Of a stretch of DNA of 64,000 bases, positions 24,572-33,205 are shown piece by piece. Position numbers and translations under genes: made by a program. Origin of the DNA: Paenibacillus_AR mesotrionivorans. Its GTDB lineage: Bacteria; Bacillota; Bacilli; Paenibacillales; NBRC-103111. Position 1 is the stretch's first letter, and each line of letters opens with the position of its first letter. Under the pieces are notes generated by a model. That model saw only the letters and a program-made list of their open reading frames with translations, was not told where the DNA came from and made no database searches. Where the stretch lies: NCBI RefSeq assembly GCF_046098205.1, contig NZ_JBJURJ010000017.1, positions 1-64,000 on the forward strand, in the 5' to 3' direction.

Positions 24572-25453
24572 TTATTTCTCAGACAATTGGAAAGCTTCAT
24601 CCACCAGTTTGTCAATGGTCTTGTCCTTGATCATCTTGTCAAGGGACTTGTTGATTTCGGCAGTCAGGGTGTCGTTGCCCTTCTTGATGGCAATGGCGGA
24701 GCCGGCTTCCTCAGCCTTGGGCTTCACGCTGCTGATAACCAGATCCTTGTTCTTATTAACATAGCCGTTGGCTACAGGAGATTCCATAATGATGGCATCA
24801 ATCTTTTTGTTCTTCAATTCCAGTGCCAGATCGGTAATCTTGGCGATGGACTTGATCTTCGCGCCTTGCAGCTGCTCCTTGGCGATATCTTCTTGGATGG
24901 AAGCGGTTTGTACACCGACGGAAACCTTCTTCAGATCATCCATGGACTTGAACTTGTCCTTGTCGTCTGCACGGATCATGATTACCTGTTGAGCGGTGTA
25001 GTAGATCTTGGAGAAGTCAACACTCTTCAAACGTTCTTCATTAGGAGTCATGCCGGAAATAACGAAGTCAACCTTGCCGGCGTTCAGTGCAGGCAGCAGA
25101 CCGTCAAAACCGATATCCTTGATCTCCAGCTTCACACCCAGATCCTTTGCGATGGCTTTGGCGATTTCTACATCGAAGCCCACGATGGTGTCCTTGCCGT
25201 CGATGTTCTTGTGGAACTCATAAGGAGCGTAATCAGCGCTGGTGCCCATGATGATGGTCCCGGCTTTTTTGATGTCGGCAAGCTTGTCGGCTGCACCTGC
25301 CGCCGGGGATGCCGGGGCAGTGGAAGCGGCTGTGGTAGCGGCTGCCGGAGTGGAAGCCCCTTGGGTTTTGTCTGATTCCTTGTTTTTCTCGCCGCAGGCG
25401 GCCAGCATGGTCAGCATCATAACCGCCGCCAGGAGAATTGTCAATTTCTTCAT
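24572..25453 (-). CDS. Polar amino acid ABC transporter, substrate-binding lipoprotein
   Basis: 293 residues. Lipoprotein signal peptide: MKK, a hydrophobic core and the lipobox LAAC with the modified Cys near residue 20, then a low-complexity Ala/Ser/Thr/Pro linker. The type 2 periplasmic binding fold (SBP_bac_3) starts at TIIMGTSADYAPYEF and has GFDVEIAKAIA and DFVISGMTPNEERLKSVDFS. It captures the amino acid outside the membrane. It is the first gene of the importer operon, behind a good promoter at 25501-25529. The start was chosen at the signal peptide with AGAGGTG upstream. Confidence 0.94.
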   Translation of the reverse strand: MKKLTILLAAVMMLTMLAACGEKNKESDKTQGASTPAAATTAASTAPASPAAGAADKLADIKKAGTIIMGTSADYAPYEFHKNIDGKDTIVGFDVEIAKAIAKDLGVKLEIKDIGFDGLLPALNAGKVDFVISGMTPNEERLKSVDFSKIYYTAQQVIMIRADDKDKFKSMDDLKKVSVGVQTASIQEDIAKEQLQGAKIKSIAKITDLALELKNKKIDAIIMESPVANGYVNKNKDLVISSVKPKAEEAGSAIAIKKGNDTLTAEINKSLDKMIKDKTIDKLVDEAFQLSEK

Positions 25454-25500
25454 TTCGATATGCACCTCTTCTGTATATTCATTCATAACGCGACTTGTAT

Positions 25501-25529
25501 AGTATAAGAGGTATTAGAAGAATTGACAA
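25501..25529 (-). promoter_or_regulatory. Promoter of the amino acid ABC operon
   Basis: Minus-strand TTGTCA, a 17-base spacer, then TATACT; the expected start site is about 40 bases before the lipoprotein start codon. Confidence 0.75.
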
Positions 25530-25561
25530 CCGGTTAAACGTGACACTTTTATGGAAATCGC

Positions 25562-26443
25562 CTATTCCGGCGGCTCGAGGACAATCCTGCCTTCCTCTAC
25601 CGAAACCCTTACCTTGTTTCCGGCTGTGCTGCTTAACCCCAGCGACTCCAGATACCCGGAGGGGATTTGCAGCCTTCCCGCCTTATCCAGAACAGCATAT
25701 TCCACATGGGATTCCTCTTCTGCCGCATCCCCAGCCTCCAGCTCCTCCAGCTCCTCGGAGTAGGATTTGCGCCGGAGGATCTCCGATGAGGTTTTTCCGT
25801 CGCGGATGGCCACCACCCGGTCAACCTTACGGGCCAACAGCGGGTCATGGGTGACGATGACAACAGTCAACCCCAGGTCGCGGTTTAATTGCCGGAACAG
25901 ATCCAGGATTTGGGTGGTCATCTTCGAGTCCACCGAACCGGTTGGCTCATCAGCCAGCAATAGCCGGGGATCATTCGCCAAGGCAATTGCGATGGCAACT
26001 CTCTGCTGCTCACCGCCAGACAGCTGCTGGAGACGGTTGTGCTTTCGGTCTGCCAGCCCCACTGCCTCAAGCAGCATTAATGCCTTCTCCCGTCTCCGCC
26101 TGCCGCGGAGAAGCATAGGCAGCTCCACATTCTCCAGAGCGGTCAGATACGGAACCAGATTGCGCGCATTATTCTGCCAGACAAAACCCACCGTTTCCCG
26201 CTTGTAACGGACCAGCTCCCGCTCTGTGAGCTGCAGGAGATCCGTTCCGTCCACAACAAGCTTGCCTGCGGATGGACGGTCCAGCCCGCCCAACATATTC
26301 AGCAGAGTGGATTTGCCGCTGCCGCTGTTGCCGATAATGGCCATCAGCTCTCCCTCCGCCACATGCAAATCCAGACCCTGGAGAGCGATGACCTCCAGCT
26401 CCGCCGCCTTGTATATTTTAACCAGATTGTCGCAATGAATCAT
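25562..26443 (-). CDS. MacB/LolD-type ABC ATPase with C-terminal AbrB-like domain
   Basis: 293 residues. The ATPase core (1-220) has GNSGSGKST, signature LSGGEQQR, Walker B LLLADEPTGSVD and switch VIVTHD. An acidic linker (EELEELEAGDAAEEE) leads to a C-terminal segment VEYAVLDKAGRLQIPSGYLESLGL followed by NKVRVSVEEGRIVLEP, which has the swapped-hairpin AbrB/SpoVT/MazE pattern. It is the last gene of the four-gene exporter-like operon, five bases after the large permease. The tail could mediate dimerisation or DNA binding; I infer this from the motif only. Confidence 0.85.
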   Translation of the reverse strand: MIHCDNLVKIYKAAELEVIALQGLDLHVAEGELMAIIGNSGSGKSTLLNMLGGLDRPSAGKLVVDGTDLLQLTERELVRYKRETVGFVWQNNARNLVPYLTALENVELPMLLRGRRRREKALMLLEAVGLADRKHNRLQQLSGGEQQRVAIAIALANDPRLLLADEPTGSVDSKMTTQILDLFRQLNRDLGLTVVIVTHDPLLARKVDRVVAIRDGKTSSEILRRKSYSEELEELEAGDAAEEESHVEYAVLDKAGRLQIPSGYLESLGLSSTAGNKVRVSVEEGRIVLEPPE

Positions 26444-26448
26444 GTTGT

Positions 26449-29322
26449 TCAGTCCTCCCCCAATTTAACGGCCTGATGAATCCGGAGACGGGAGAGCATA
26501 AATCCCAGAACAGCCAAACCAAAGGCGACCATGGCCGACACCACCGCGTACAGCCTCAATTCATCAATCGCCCTGAAAATCACCTGGAACGGCAGCGCCT
26601 GATCGGAGAAGTTAAAGGAGAGCTGGAAGAATGGCACGAACAGCTTGCCTGTTACCGCACCGGTAAAACCGCCGATCAAAACTGCCGCCCCGGAGGTCAG
26701 CAAAAGCTCCAAGGCAATCATGCCTACCAATTGGGGAAGGGTGATGCCCATCGCCCTGTATATGCCGTATTGCAGGGTTCTGCCAGAGAAGGACAGGAGC
26801 CAGTACAGCAGGAAGCCGATCAGGCATACTCCCGCAGAAATCATAAAGCCCAAGGTCATTGCTCCATTTAAGGCTAGCCGGAATGGATCCTTTCTGGAGT
26901 CGCTCACATCCTGTGCGGTGTTGACCACAGAAACCAAAGGTATCTTTTTCTCCTCGATACTCTTATAAATCTCCTGCAGGGATGCCTCCGGCTTCAGCTT
27001 CAGCCACACGTTGTACGGCTCCATGGCAAGGGAACTTTCCAAGTAGGATAGATTCCCCACCACCAGCTTGGGTTTTACCGGCTTATTCACGTTTCCTGCC
27101 TGCGGTGTCTGGGTTTGGCCTGCGGCTTGCCGGGGGTTTGGATTCCAGGTTGGCCAATAGTCCACAACTCCGTATACCTGGACGGTAGCATAGGCCGTTC
27201 CGTCCCACCGGATGGACAGGCTGTCTCCCGGCCGCACCTTGAATTCGTCGGCGACGGAGCGGGAAATGAGAACTGCCGCCGGATCCTGTGCAATCAGATT
27301 CAGATAATCGTAAAAGTGATGGTCCATCAACCGGTCCCTCATCCAGGACGTCCGGCCGAAGTCATCGGTTTCGATGCCCATTATGGTCACTTCGGCATTG
27401 GAGGATTTTTCGACCAGATCTCCTTTCCGGCTGAATACCCTGGCAATACCTTCGATACCAGGAAGCTCCGTGAAGGGAATAAATGGCGGCTCGCTGTACT
27501 GGACCCGCTTTGAGGTATTTACTTCAACGGATTTTTCTTCTCCATCGGATTGGGGCGGCGCATCATTCTCCCATTTGGCCATCAGCACCAGGTCGGCTCC
27601 GTTCCTGTAACGGATCTGATCCTCCGCATTCTGGTTGATGGTCCGTGCGGCACTGGCCCCGAACAAGCCGGTCGCCATAGTCATGGCCAGAAACAGCATA
27701 ATAAACTGGTAGCCTGTTGCAGAGCGTCCCACCTGGATCAAGGCGGAATATGCCGGCGGCGACCACCACTTGCGCCCGATCCGGTACAGCAGCCGAATGG
27801 CCAACGGATATACACGAAGCAAGAGCAGGCTGAAGCCAAGGATAAAAATCGCAGGAACCGCAAACAACAGCGGATCTACCTTGAAGTCCATGGAATTTAA
27901 ACCAAGAGCCTGCAAATCGGCAGTTCTTCTGCGGAAGGAAAAGATCCCGTAAGCGGAAATGCCCAGCAGAATAGCATCCAACCCGAATTTATGGGCCAAG
28001 CTGAGAGTCCTCACCCGGGCCAATTGAACCTTATGGCTGACAATGGTGGACCGTGTGGCCAAAAATACCGGCACCAGCAGCATCAGCACCGAGCAAACCG
28101 CAGCAATGCCCGCGTACCGGTACGCTTCGGCAGTCAGCACAGCCTCCAGCTTGGCCCGCTGGACAAACTCCAGGAACCCGTTGGACGCCCCCAGGGCTTT
28201 GGCAATAAACAATCCCAGGAATGGACCGATTCCCATGGCGACCGCCCCTAATAGCACTGCCTCCGCTGCATAAACACCCATAAGCTGTATTCGCCCCGCC
28301 CCGCGGCTGCGGAGAACGGCGATCTCATTCTTTTGACGTCCTACCGTCAAATTAGCCACCAGCAGCAGATAGAAGCCCAGCATGATCAAAACCGGTACAT
28401 TCAAGGACCAGAGCATCAGGCGCAGCTTGCTTTCCTTGCCGCTGTAGGTCTTCAAAACCGGTTCGGCAGCCATGGACACATAGCTGGTTCCGAAGGTGCC
28501 GGACAAGAACTTGGAATGGTTGACTCTGATCTCTAAAGGAGCCTCTGTATGCTTAATCGTCAGCCCCGCGTAATCCAGATTGGCCCGCCAGATCAGAAAC
28601 TGCACCCTCATAACGCCTTCTTGGGTAAATTTCTCCTCGAACAGCTCATAGGGAATGAGAAAATGCTGTTCAAAGGTATTCTCCTGAAAATTCCAGTACA
28701 GCCCCTGATCATCCTTATAACGGATTACGCCTACAGGCAGTACCCGAACCTCGCCTTTTATACTTTGGTCCCGGAACACAAATTCTGTACCAAGCACCAT
28801 TTTTAAGCCGATCAATGCATCCTCCGTCACCAGCGCCTCATAAACCCCATCCTTTATTTCTTTGGAAGGAAGACGCCCATCCACCAGTTCGATGTAGCTT
28901 TCCAAACCGGACAAGGCTGCAATGGAGGCCAGACGCTTGACATTGGGGTCGGCTTTTCGCGGATCTGCCGGGGTAACAGGCAGGGAAAGTGTTTCCCGCT
29001 GGATGGCGTAGGTTTGAACCGGCATTCCCAGCTTGGCCAGCACCTGTTCCTCCATGTAGCGGTCCGCTTCCTTCACCAGTTTAGCCTGATCCTCAGGCCG
29101 GTAATTCAATATTGTAGCCGAAGAGGAATACGCTCCCGGATAGATACGGTTTACGGTCTGGGAAGCCTCCAGATCCTTCAGAAGCATCCGCTGCAGGATG
29201 GAACCGGTATAGATGGGCATCGAGCTGGCCAACCCTACCGTGATGATAAGGCCTGTCAACAGGCTCAGCTCCAGCCAGCGGTTTTTGGCCATTTTGCGCA
29301 TTAACATAATGAACAGCGCCAC
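26449..29322 (-). CDS. Large FtsX/MacB-type ABC permease
   Basis: 957 residues, with an N-terminal membrane segment followed by an extracytoplasmic domain of about 250 residues, then two FtsX-type three-helix membrane blocks (near residues 315-440 and 855-950) separated by a second large MacB-like external domain. This is the architecture of bacitracin/MacB-like permeases with duplicated FtsX cores. It would work with the two neighbouring ATPases and the lipoprotein adaptor, probably to move a lipid, peptide or cell-wall compound. The start is GTG six bases after AAAGGAGG; a longer reading adds 11 residues that include the ribosome site. Confidence 0.87.
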   Translation of the reverse strand: MALFIMLMRKMAKNRWLELSLLTGLIITVGLASSMPIYTGSILQRMLLKDLEASQTVNRIYPGAYSSSATILNYRPEDQAKLVKEADRYMEEQVLAKLGMPVQTYAIQRETLSLPVTPADPRKADPNVKRLASIAALSGLESYIELVDGRLPSKEIKDGVYEALVTEDALIGLKMVLGTEFVFRDQSIKGEVRVLPVGVIRYKDDQGLYWNFQENTFEQHFLIPYELFEEKFTQEGVMRVQFLIWRANLDYAGLTIKHTEAPLEIRVNHSKFLSGTFGTSYVSMAAEPVLKTYSGKESKLRLMLWSLNVPVLIMLGFYLLLVANLTVGRQKNEIAVLRSRGAGRIQLMGVYAAEAVLLGAVAMGIGPFLGLFIAKALGASNGFLEFVQRAKLEAVLTAEAYRYAGIAAVCSVLMLLVPVFLATRSTIVSHKVQLARVRTLSLAHKFGLDAILLGISAYGIFSFRRRTADLQALGLNSMDFKVDPLLFAVPAIFILGFSLLLLRVYPLAIRLLYRIGRKWWSPPAYSALIQVGRSATGYQFIMLFLAMTMATGLFGASAARTINQNAEDQIRYRNGADLVLMAKWENDAPPQSDGEEKSVEVNTSKRVQYSEPPFIPFTELPGIEGIARVFSRKGDLVEKSSNAEVTIMGIETDDFGRTSWMRDRLMDHHFYDYLNLIAQDPAAVLISRSVADEFKVRPGDSLSIRWDGTAYATVQVYGVVDYWPTWNPNPRQAAGQTQTPQAGNVNKPVKPKLVVGNLSYLESSLAMEPYNVWLKLKPEASLQEIYKSIEEKKIPLVSVVNTAQDVSDSRKDPFRLALNGAMTLGFMISAGVCLIGFLLYWLLSFSGRTLQYGIYRAMGITLPQLVGMIALELLLTSGAAVLIGGFTGAVTGKLFVPFFQLSFNFSDQALPFQVIFRAIDELRLYAVVSAMVAFGLAVLGFMLSRLRIHQAVKLGED

Positions 29323-29351
29323 AGGGCACCTCCTTTTGTCCCCGATTACCA

Positions 29352-30458
29352 TCAATTACTGATGATGACTTTTTGCCCTTCCTTTAGCCCCTGCCGGATT
29401 TCCACATCCGTTTGGGTCACAATGCCCTGCTCCACATCCGCTTCCTTGCGGCTCTGGCCATCCAGAATCTGGACATAGTTCCGCCCTCCGTAAGAGCGCA
29501 AAGCGCCTCTCGGAATCACCAGAACATTCTCCCTCATCTCTTGGGTCAATGTGAAGTAAACGCTGCTTCCCAAGGACGCATCCTCGGGGGGATTCAGGAT
29601 AGAGAAGTAGATGGACTTGGCGTTTTTCTCCTGAAGCGCCTTATTCCCGGCGGCTGCATTGCCTACAAGCGCTGTGGAGGGCGTCTGCAGCACGGTGCCC
29701 TTATATTCCTTTTCCCTGTAGTTAAAGGAGACCTCCATGCCTACCTCCACTCCGGCCAGGTCATTGCCGCTGCTGGATTCATAGACCAGATTCACCTTCT
29801 TGGGGTTGGAAATGCCCACAACCGTGCTGTAAGCCTGGACGGAATCCCCTGCTTGAAGCGGGGATAGAAAAGTAACGATGCCTCCTATGGTTGAAACCAG
29901 TGTCGTACGCTTCAGCTGCTCCTCCAGACTGTTCAGCTGCAGTTGGGCGCTTTCCAGGTCAATGGCTTTCAACCGGAAGGCCCTCTCATTCCCTGGCTGC
30001 TCTTCGATTGTCTGCTCAAGGAGAATGCGTGCCTTTTCCACTGTAAGGCGCTGCTGCTGGAGTTTAATCTCCAGATCACCAGCTTCGATTTTGGCAACCG
30101 GGTCACCGGCTTTCACCGTATCCCCCAGATTCACCAGCAGCTCCTTCAGCCGCCCGCCGGATTCCTTGAAGGAGAGCTCCTGACGTTCTGCAGGGGTAAA
30201 GACAGCGCTTCCCTTCAGCTGCCGGGCGATGGAGGCACGCTTCACCTCATACAGCTCCATATTCTGCTGCACCGGCTTGACCAGAGGCGGCTTCAACGCC
30301 TCCTCCTCCTTGGGCAGGAGGGAGCAGCCGGAGGTGAAAACCGTAATACTCGCTGCAGCCAATAGCGCTGTTACGGAAAGCCGGAGGCTGTGCGGGGCCT
30401 TGCAATAATCAGCAGGGCGGATTTGCGGGCGGTTACCTTTGATCAACAATTTGTCCAT
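29352..30458 (-). CDS. Lipoprotein efflux adaptor (HlyD/MacA-like)
   Basis: About 368 residues. The signal region (RLSVTALLAAASITVFTSGC) ends in a lipobox with Cys near 45. Then come a barrel-sandwich (lipoyl-like) domain around GGRLKELLVNLGDTVKAGDPVAKIE, a coiled-coil hairpin (near 130-190) and beta-barrel parts, the order of MFP/MacA adaptors. It would connect or regulate the FtsX permease outside the membrane. The start is uncertain: the ATG used directly abuts GGAGG, and a TTG three codons on has better spacing. It overlaps the upstream ATPase by 26 bases. Confidence 0.82.
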   Translation of the reverse strand: MDKLLIKGNRPQIRPADYCKAPHSLRLSVTALLAAASITVFTSGCSLLPKEEEALKPPLVKPVQQNMELYEVKRASIARQLKGSAVFTPAERQELSFKESGGRLKELLVNLGDTVKAGDPVAKIEAGDLEIKLQQQRLTVEKARILLEQTIEEQPGNERAFRLKAIDLESAQLQLNSLEEQLKRTTLVSTIGGIVTFLSPLQAGDSVQAYSTVVGISNPKKVNLVYESSSGNDLAGVEVGMEVSFNYREKEYKGTVLQTPSTALVGNAAAGNKALQEKNAKSIYFSILNPPEDASLGSSVYFTLTQEMRENVLVIPRGALRSYGGRNYVQILDGQSRKEADVEQGIVTQTDVEIRQGLKEGQKVIISN

Positions 30459-31149
30459 CCTCCAATGTGTAAACGTGATCGACAATCTCCATAATGGCGG
30501 GATCGTGAGTGGTCATGACGATGGTCATATTCTCCTGCGCCACCAGATCCTTAAACACCTTTATGACCTGAAGGCCCATGCGGGAATCCAGCTCAGCGGT
30601 GGGTTCGTCGGCCAGCAGCAGCACAGGGCGGTGGGCGATGGCTCTGGCAATGGCCACCCGCTGCTGCTCACCGCCGGATAATTCGAAGGGACGGTGTCCC
30701 ATACGGGGAGTCAAACCCACAAAAGACAGCACCTCCTCCGCCCGCTGCCGGCGCATGGAGGACGGCATGCCGGAGATACGCAGCCCAAACTCCACATTTT
30801 CGTATGCAGACATCAGGGGAACCAGGGCGAAGGATTGGAAAATCAGTCCCAATCTGGTGCGCCGAAGCAAAGTCCGGGCTTTGTCGGAGAGCCCTGTAAT
30901 TTCTGTTCCTTCCAGGTAAATAGAGCCCTCCGAGGGTTTGTCCAACGCTCCCAGAAGATTGATCAAGGTGGTTTTGCCGGAGCCGGAGCGCCCCTTCAGC
31001 GCTACCAGACGCCCGTGGGGCACGGACAGGCTTGCCCCTTTCAGGGCATGAACGGCCGCAGCGCCGCTCCCGAAGGTGCGGGTTACGCCGAAGGCCTGCA
31101 GTACAGGCTCCCGGGCGACAGCGCTTACGTTTAGATCAGGCAGGGCCAT
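30433..31149 (-). CDS. MacB/LolD-type ABC ATPase
   Basis: 238 residues. Walker A GRSGSGKTT, signature LSGGEQQR, Walker B VLLLADEPTAELD, switch His in TTHD. It belongs to the MacB/LolD/FtsE subgroup that pairs with FtsX permeases. It is the first gene of an operon of four: this ATPase, the adaptor, the 957-residue permease and a second ATPase. Two different ATPases with one permease having two FtsX cores suggests a heterodimeric ATPase pair. The nearby YesM/YesN-type two-component genes upstream could control it, but a terminator lies between. Confidence 0.9.
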   Translation of the reverse strand: MALPDLNVSAVAREPVLQAFGVTRTFGSGAAAVHALKGASLSVPHGRLVALKGRSGSGKTTLINLLGALDKPSEGSIYLEGTEITGLSDKARTLLRRTRLGLIFQSFALVPLMSAYENVEFGLRISGMPSSMRRQRAEEVLSFVGLTPRMGHRPFELSGGEQQRVAIARAIAHRPVLLLADEPTAELDSRMGLQVIKVFKDLVAQENMTIVMTTHDPAIMEIVDHVYTLEDGQIVDQR

Positions 31150-31243
31150 GATGATTCCTCCTGCTGGATGATGTAGTAGGGTAATGGCTCATCCGTGAGC
31201 ATTCCCGGATGGCCTCTTCAATGTAACCTGTTGCCGGAAAAAT

Positions 31244-31278
31244 AAAAAGACACCCTTGTCGGAAAAAGGTGTCTTTTT
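31244..31278. terminator. Terminator downstream of the YesN-like gene and repeat array
   Basis: Perfect eleven-base stem AAAAAGACACC/GGTGTCTTTTT. The symmetric A and T ends make it work in both directions, and on the minus strand it closes the regulator operon. Confidence 0.85.
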
Positions 31279-31325
31279 GTTGGGTTCTTGAAATGGACGG
31301 CTTGTCGATTATGATTATCCAGCAA

Positions 31326-31512
31326 TAACGGAACCGTTTTTCCGTTAAACCTGCTGCTTAGCCCTTATTAGCAGTAATAGCGGAAGAGGATTTCCGATAT
31401 TACGTCAAATTGGAGGTTGTTTAAAGGGGCAGGAGTACTTAATGGAAATTCTCTTCCGCTAATTTGGATTTTTCCCCTCGCAAAACGGATTAGCGGAAAA
31501 TGAATTCCGTTA
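31326..31512. repeat. Array of four palindromes, consensus TARCGGAA-N6-TTCCGNTA
   Basis: Four inverted repeats with identical 6-base spacers: TAACGGAA/TTCCGTTA (31326-31347, perfect), TAATAGCGGAA/TTCCGATATTA (31375-31402), TTAATGGAA/TTCCGCTAA (31439-31462) and TAGCGGAA/TTCCGTTA (31491-31512). Centres are 52, 62 and 51 bases apart. It is noncoding and lies between the stop of the YesN-like gene and its terminator, so it would be transcribed as a row of small hairpins. I see no gene in 31150-31573. Confidence 0.75.
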
Positions 31513-31573
31513 CGTTATCCTGCTGCAGGGTCAGATGCCCCTTGTTGGATTTCCACTACCTATTCTCCCCATG

Positions 31574-33205
31574 TTACTGAAACTTCTTCGGTGTGAATCC
31601 GGTCATCCGCTTAAAAGCCTTGGTGAAGATTTTGGAGTCGCTGTAGCCTGCCGCTGCCGCCACCTCGTACACCTTCATGCGGCCTTCCTTCAGCATTTCC
31701 TTGGCAGCCTCCATCCGGATCCGGGCCAGAGCCTCGCTCAGGGTTTCTCCGGTTTCCCGGCTGTACAGCTCACTGAGATAGCTCCGGTTCAGCTTCACAT
31801 GCTCCGCAATCTCCGCTGTGCTGATATTGCGGGAGTAGTTCTCCTGCATGAATTGCCGGGCCATCCGCACGAAGGGATTGGCGGAGGCCTGACCACAGAC
31901 GCTGCCTGCCGCCGGGTGGCAGAGCAGTTCTTCCACTGCCTGCCCCAGCCAGGCGGACAGCGCTTGGGCACTGGGTGCGGCGGAGGCGGCCGCCATCAGC
32001 TCGGCCCGGCGCCGGGAATAGTCTCCTGCAGCACCCGGGTGTGAGCTGTGCTGGCGGACGGCGTCCTCCGCCATGACCACGAGCTCCGCCGCAAAGGCCA
32101 GGAGCTCCCCTGCCGGCGGACGCGCCGCCAGCACGTGGGCCGCCACCCGCTCCAGCTGGTGGCGTACCCCGGCGGCGTTGCCGCCGGCCAAGGCGCGCAG
32201 AAGATCGTTGCGCGCCTCATAGGGCAGGGGGGCCACCGCAGCGGCCCCCGCACCAACCGGTGCTGGCGGAGGCTCCGCCTCCTCCGCCAGCACGGTTACC
32301 GGGCCCGGCGTACGCGGGCCCGCAGCGCCTGCGCCGGGGCGGAGCTCCCCGGCGTAGAAGTGCCGGTGCAGCCGCTGCTCATGCCAGCTGGCCAAGTGCT
32401 TCAGCTCCGTGAGTCCGGCAGCCGCCGGACCTGAGCTGACCACTGCCCGGCAGCCGGCCTCCAGGGCTGCCCGCAGCCGCTTCGCCAGTGCCTCCGCACA
32501 CGCAGCCCGCCGGACATGCTGCTCCTGCCGGGAGGCGCTGCGCTGCAGGCCATAAAGCACCAGCTGCTGCTGCTCCCGCAGGCGCAAAACCGCTACACAG
32601 CCCGTCTCTACCGCTGCGTTCTCAACGACAGCCGAAGCTGTTTCGTTGGCGGGATACAGCTTCACCATCACAACCGCCAACTGCCCTCCGTCCCCGAACA
32701 ACTCCCGCTCCAGCTCCGGTTCAGCCGCTCCCCCTGCCAAAAAGGCTCCTGCCCGGCGGGATAAACGCATCAGCTTGGTTTCTTCATTTTCCCGCTGCCA
32801 ACGAAGCAGCCGCTCCTGCTCCTGCCGGCTTAGTAACAGCGACCTCCGCATATGCCCCAGCACCTCCAGGAGCTGCTCCGGTTCCATAGTAGGCTTCAGA
32901 AGATAATCCGCCGCCCCCAGCTTCATGGCCTCCTTCACGCAGGCGAAGTCATCCAGACAGCTCAACACCAGAATACCCACGCTGGTTTGGGCCTCGCGGA
33001 TGCGCCGGATCAGCTCCAGCCCGTCCATCCGGGGCATCAGCAGATCCGTCACCACCAGATCCACCGGATGGTCCGCCATATAGGCCAGTGCTTCCTCGCC
33101 GTCTCCGGCCTCCCCCGCCAGCCGGAAGCCATGAAGCTCCCATTCGACCAATGTGCGCAGCCCCTGGCGGATAACCGGCTCATCATCCACAACCAATACA
33201 TTCAT
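31574..33205 (-). CDS. YesN-like response regulator (REC plus AraC-type DNA-binding domain)
   Basis: 543 residues. The N-terminal receiver domain has VVDDEP at 5-10, the phospho-acceptor Asp in VVTDLLMPRMDG near 54 and the Lys in LLKPT near 104. A long Ala/Gly-rich middle region follows, then a C-terminal AraC HTH pair with SRNISTAEIAEHVKLNRSYLSELY and a final YSDSKIFTKAFKRMTGFTPKKF. The middle part has noticeably higher GC than its neighbours. It is coupled to the sensor kinase gene by an ATGA overlap. Such pairs usually control carbohydrate uptake or stress transporters; the target is not evident here. Confidence 0.92.
   Translation of the reverse strand: MNVLVVDDEPVIRQGLRTLVEWELHGFRLAGEAGDGEEALAYMADHPVDLVVTDLLMPRMDGLELIRRIREAQTSVGILVLSCLDDFACVKEAMKLGAADYLLKPTMEPEQLLEVLGHMRRSLLLSRQEQERLLRWQRENEETKLMRLSRRAGAFLAGGAAEPELERELFGDGGQLAVVMVKLYPANETASAVVENAAVETGCVAVLRLREQQQLVLYGLQRSASRQEQHVRRAACAEALAKRLRAALEAGCRAVVSSGPAAAGLTELKHLASWHEQRLHRHFYAGELRPGAGAAGPRTPGPVTVLAEEAEPPPAPVGAGAAAVAPLPYEARNDLLRALAGGNAAGVRHQLERVAAHVLAARPPAGELLAFAAELVVMAEDAVRQHSSHPGAAGDYSRRRAELMAAASAAPSAQALSAWLGQAVEELLCHPAAGSVCGQASANPFVRMARQFMQENYSRNISTAEIAEHVKLNRSYLSELYSRETGETLSEALARIRMEAAKEMLKEGRMKVYEVAAAAGYSDSKIFTKAFKRMTGFTPKKFQ

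Noticed and set aside
31326..31512. CRISPR array
   Set aside because: The repeats are short palindromes with 6-base inner spacers and variable arms, not identical 25-36-base repeats with unique spacers, and no cas genes are present.
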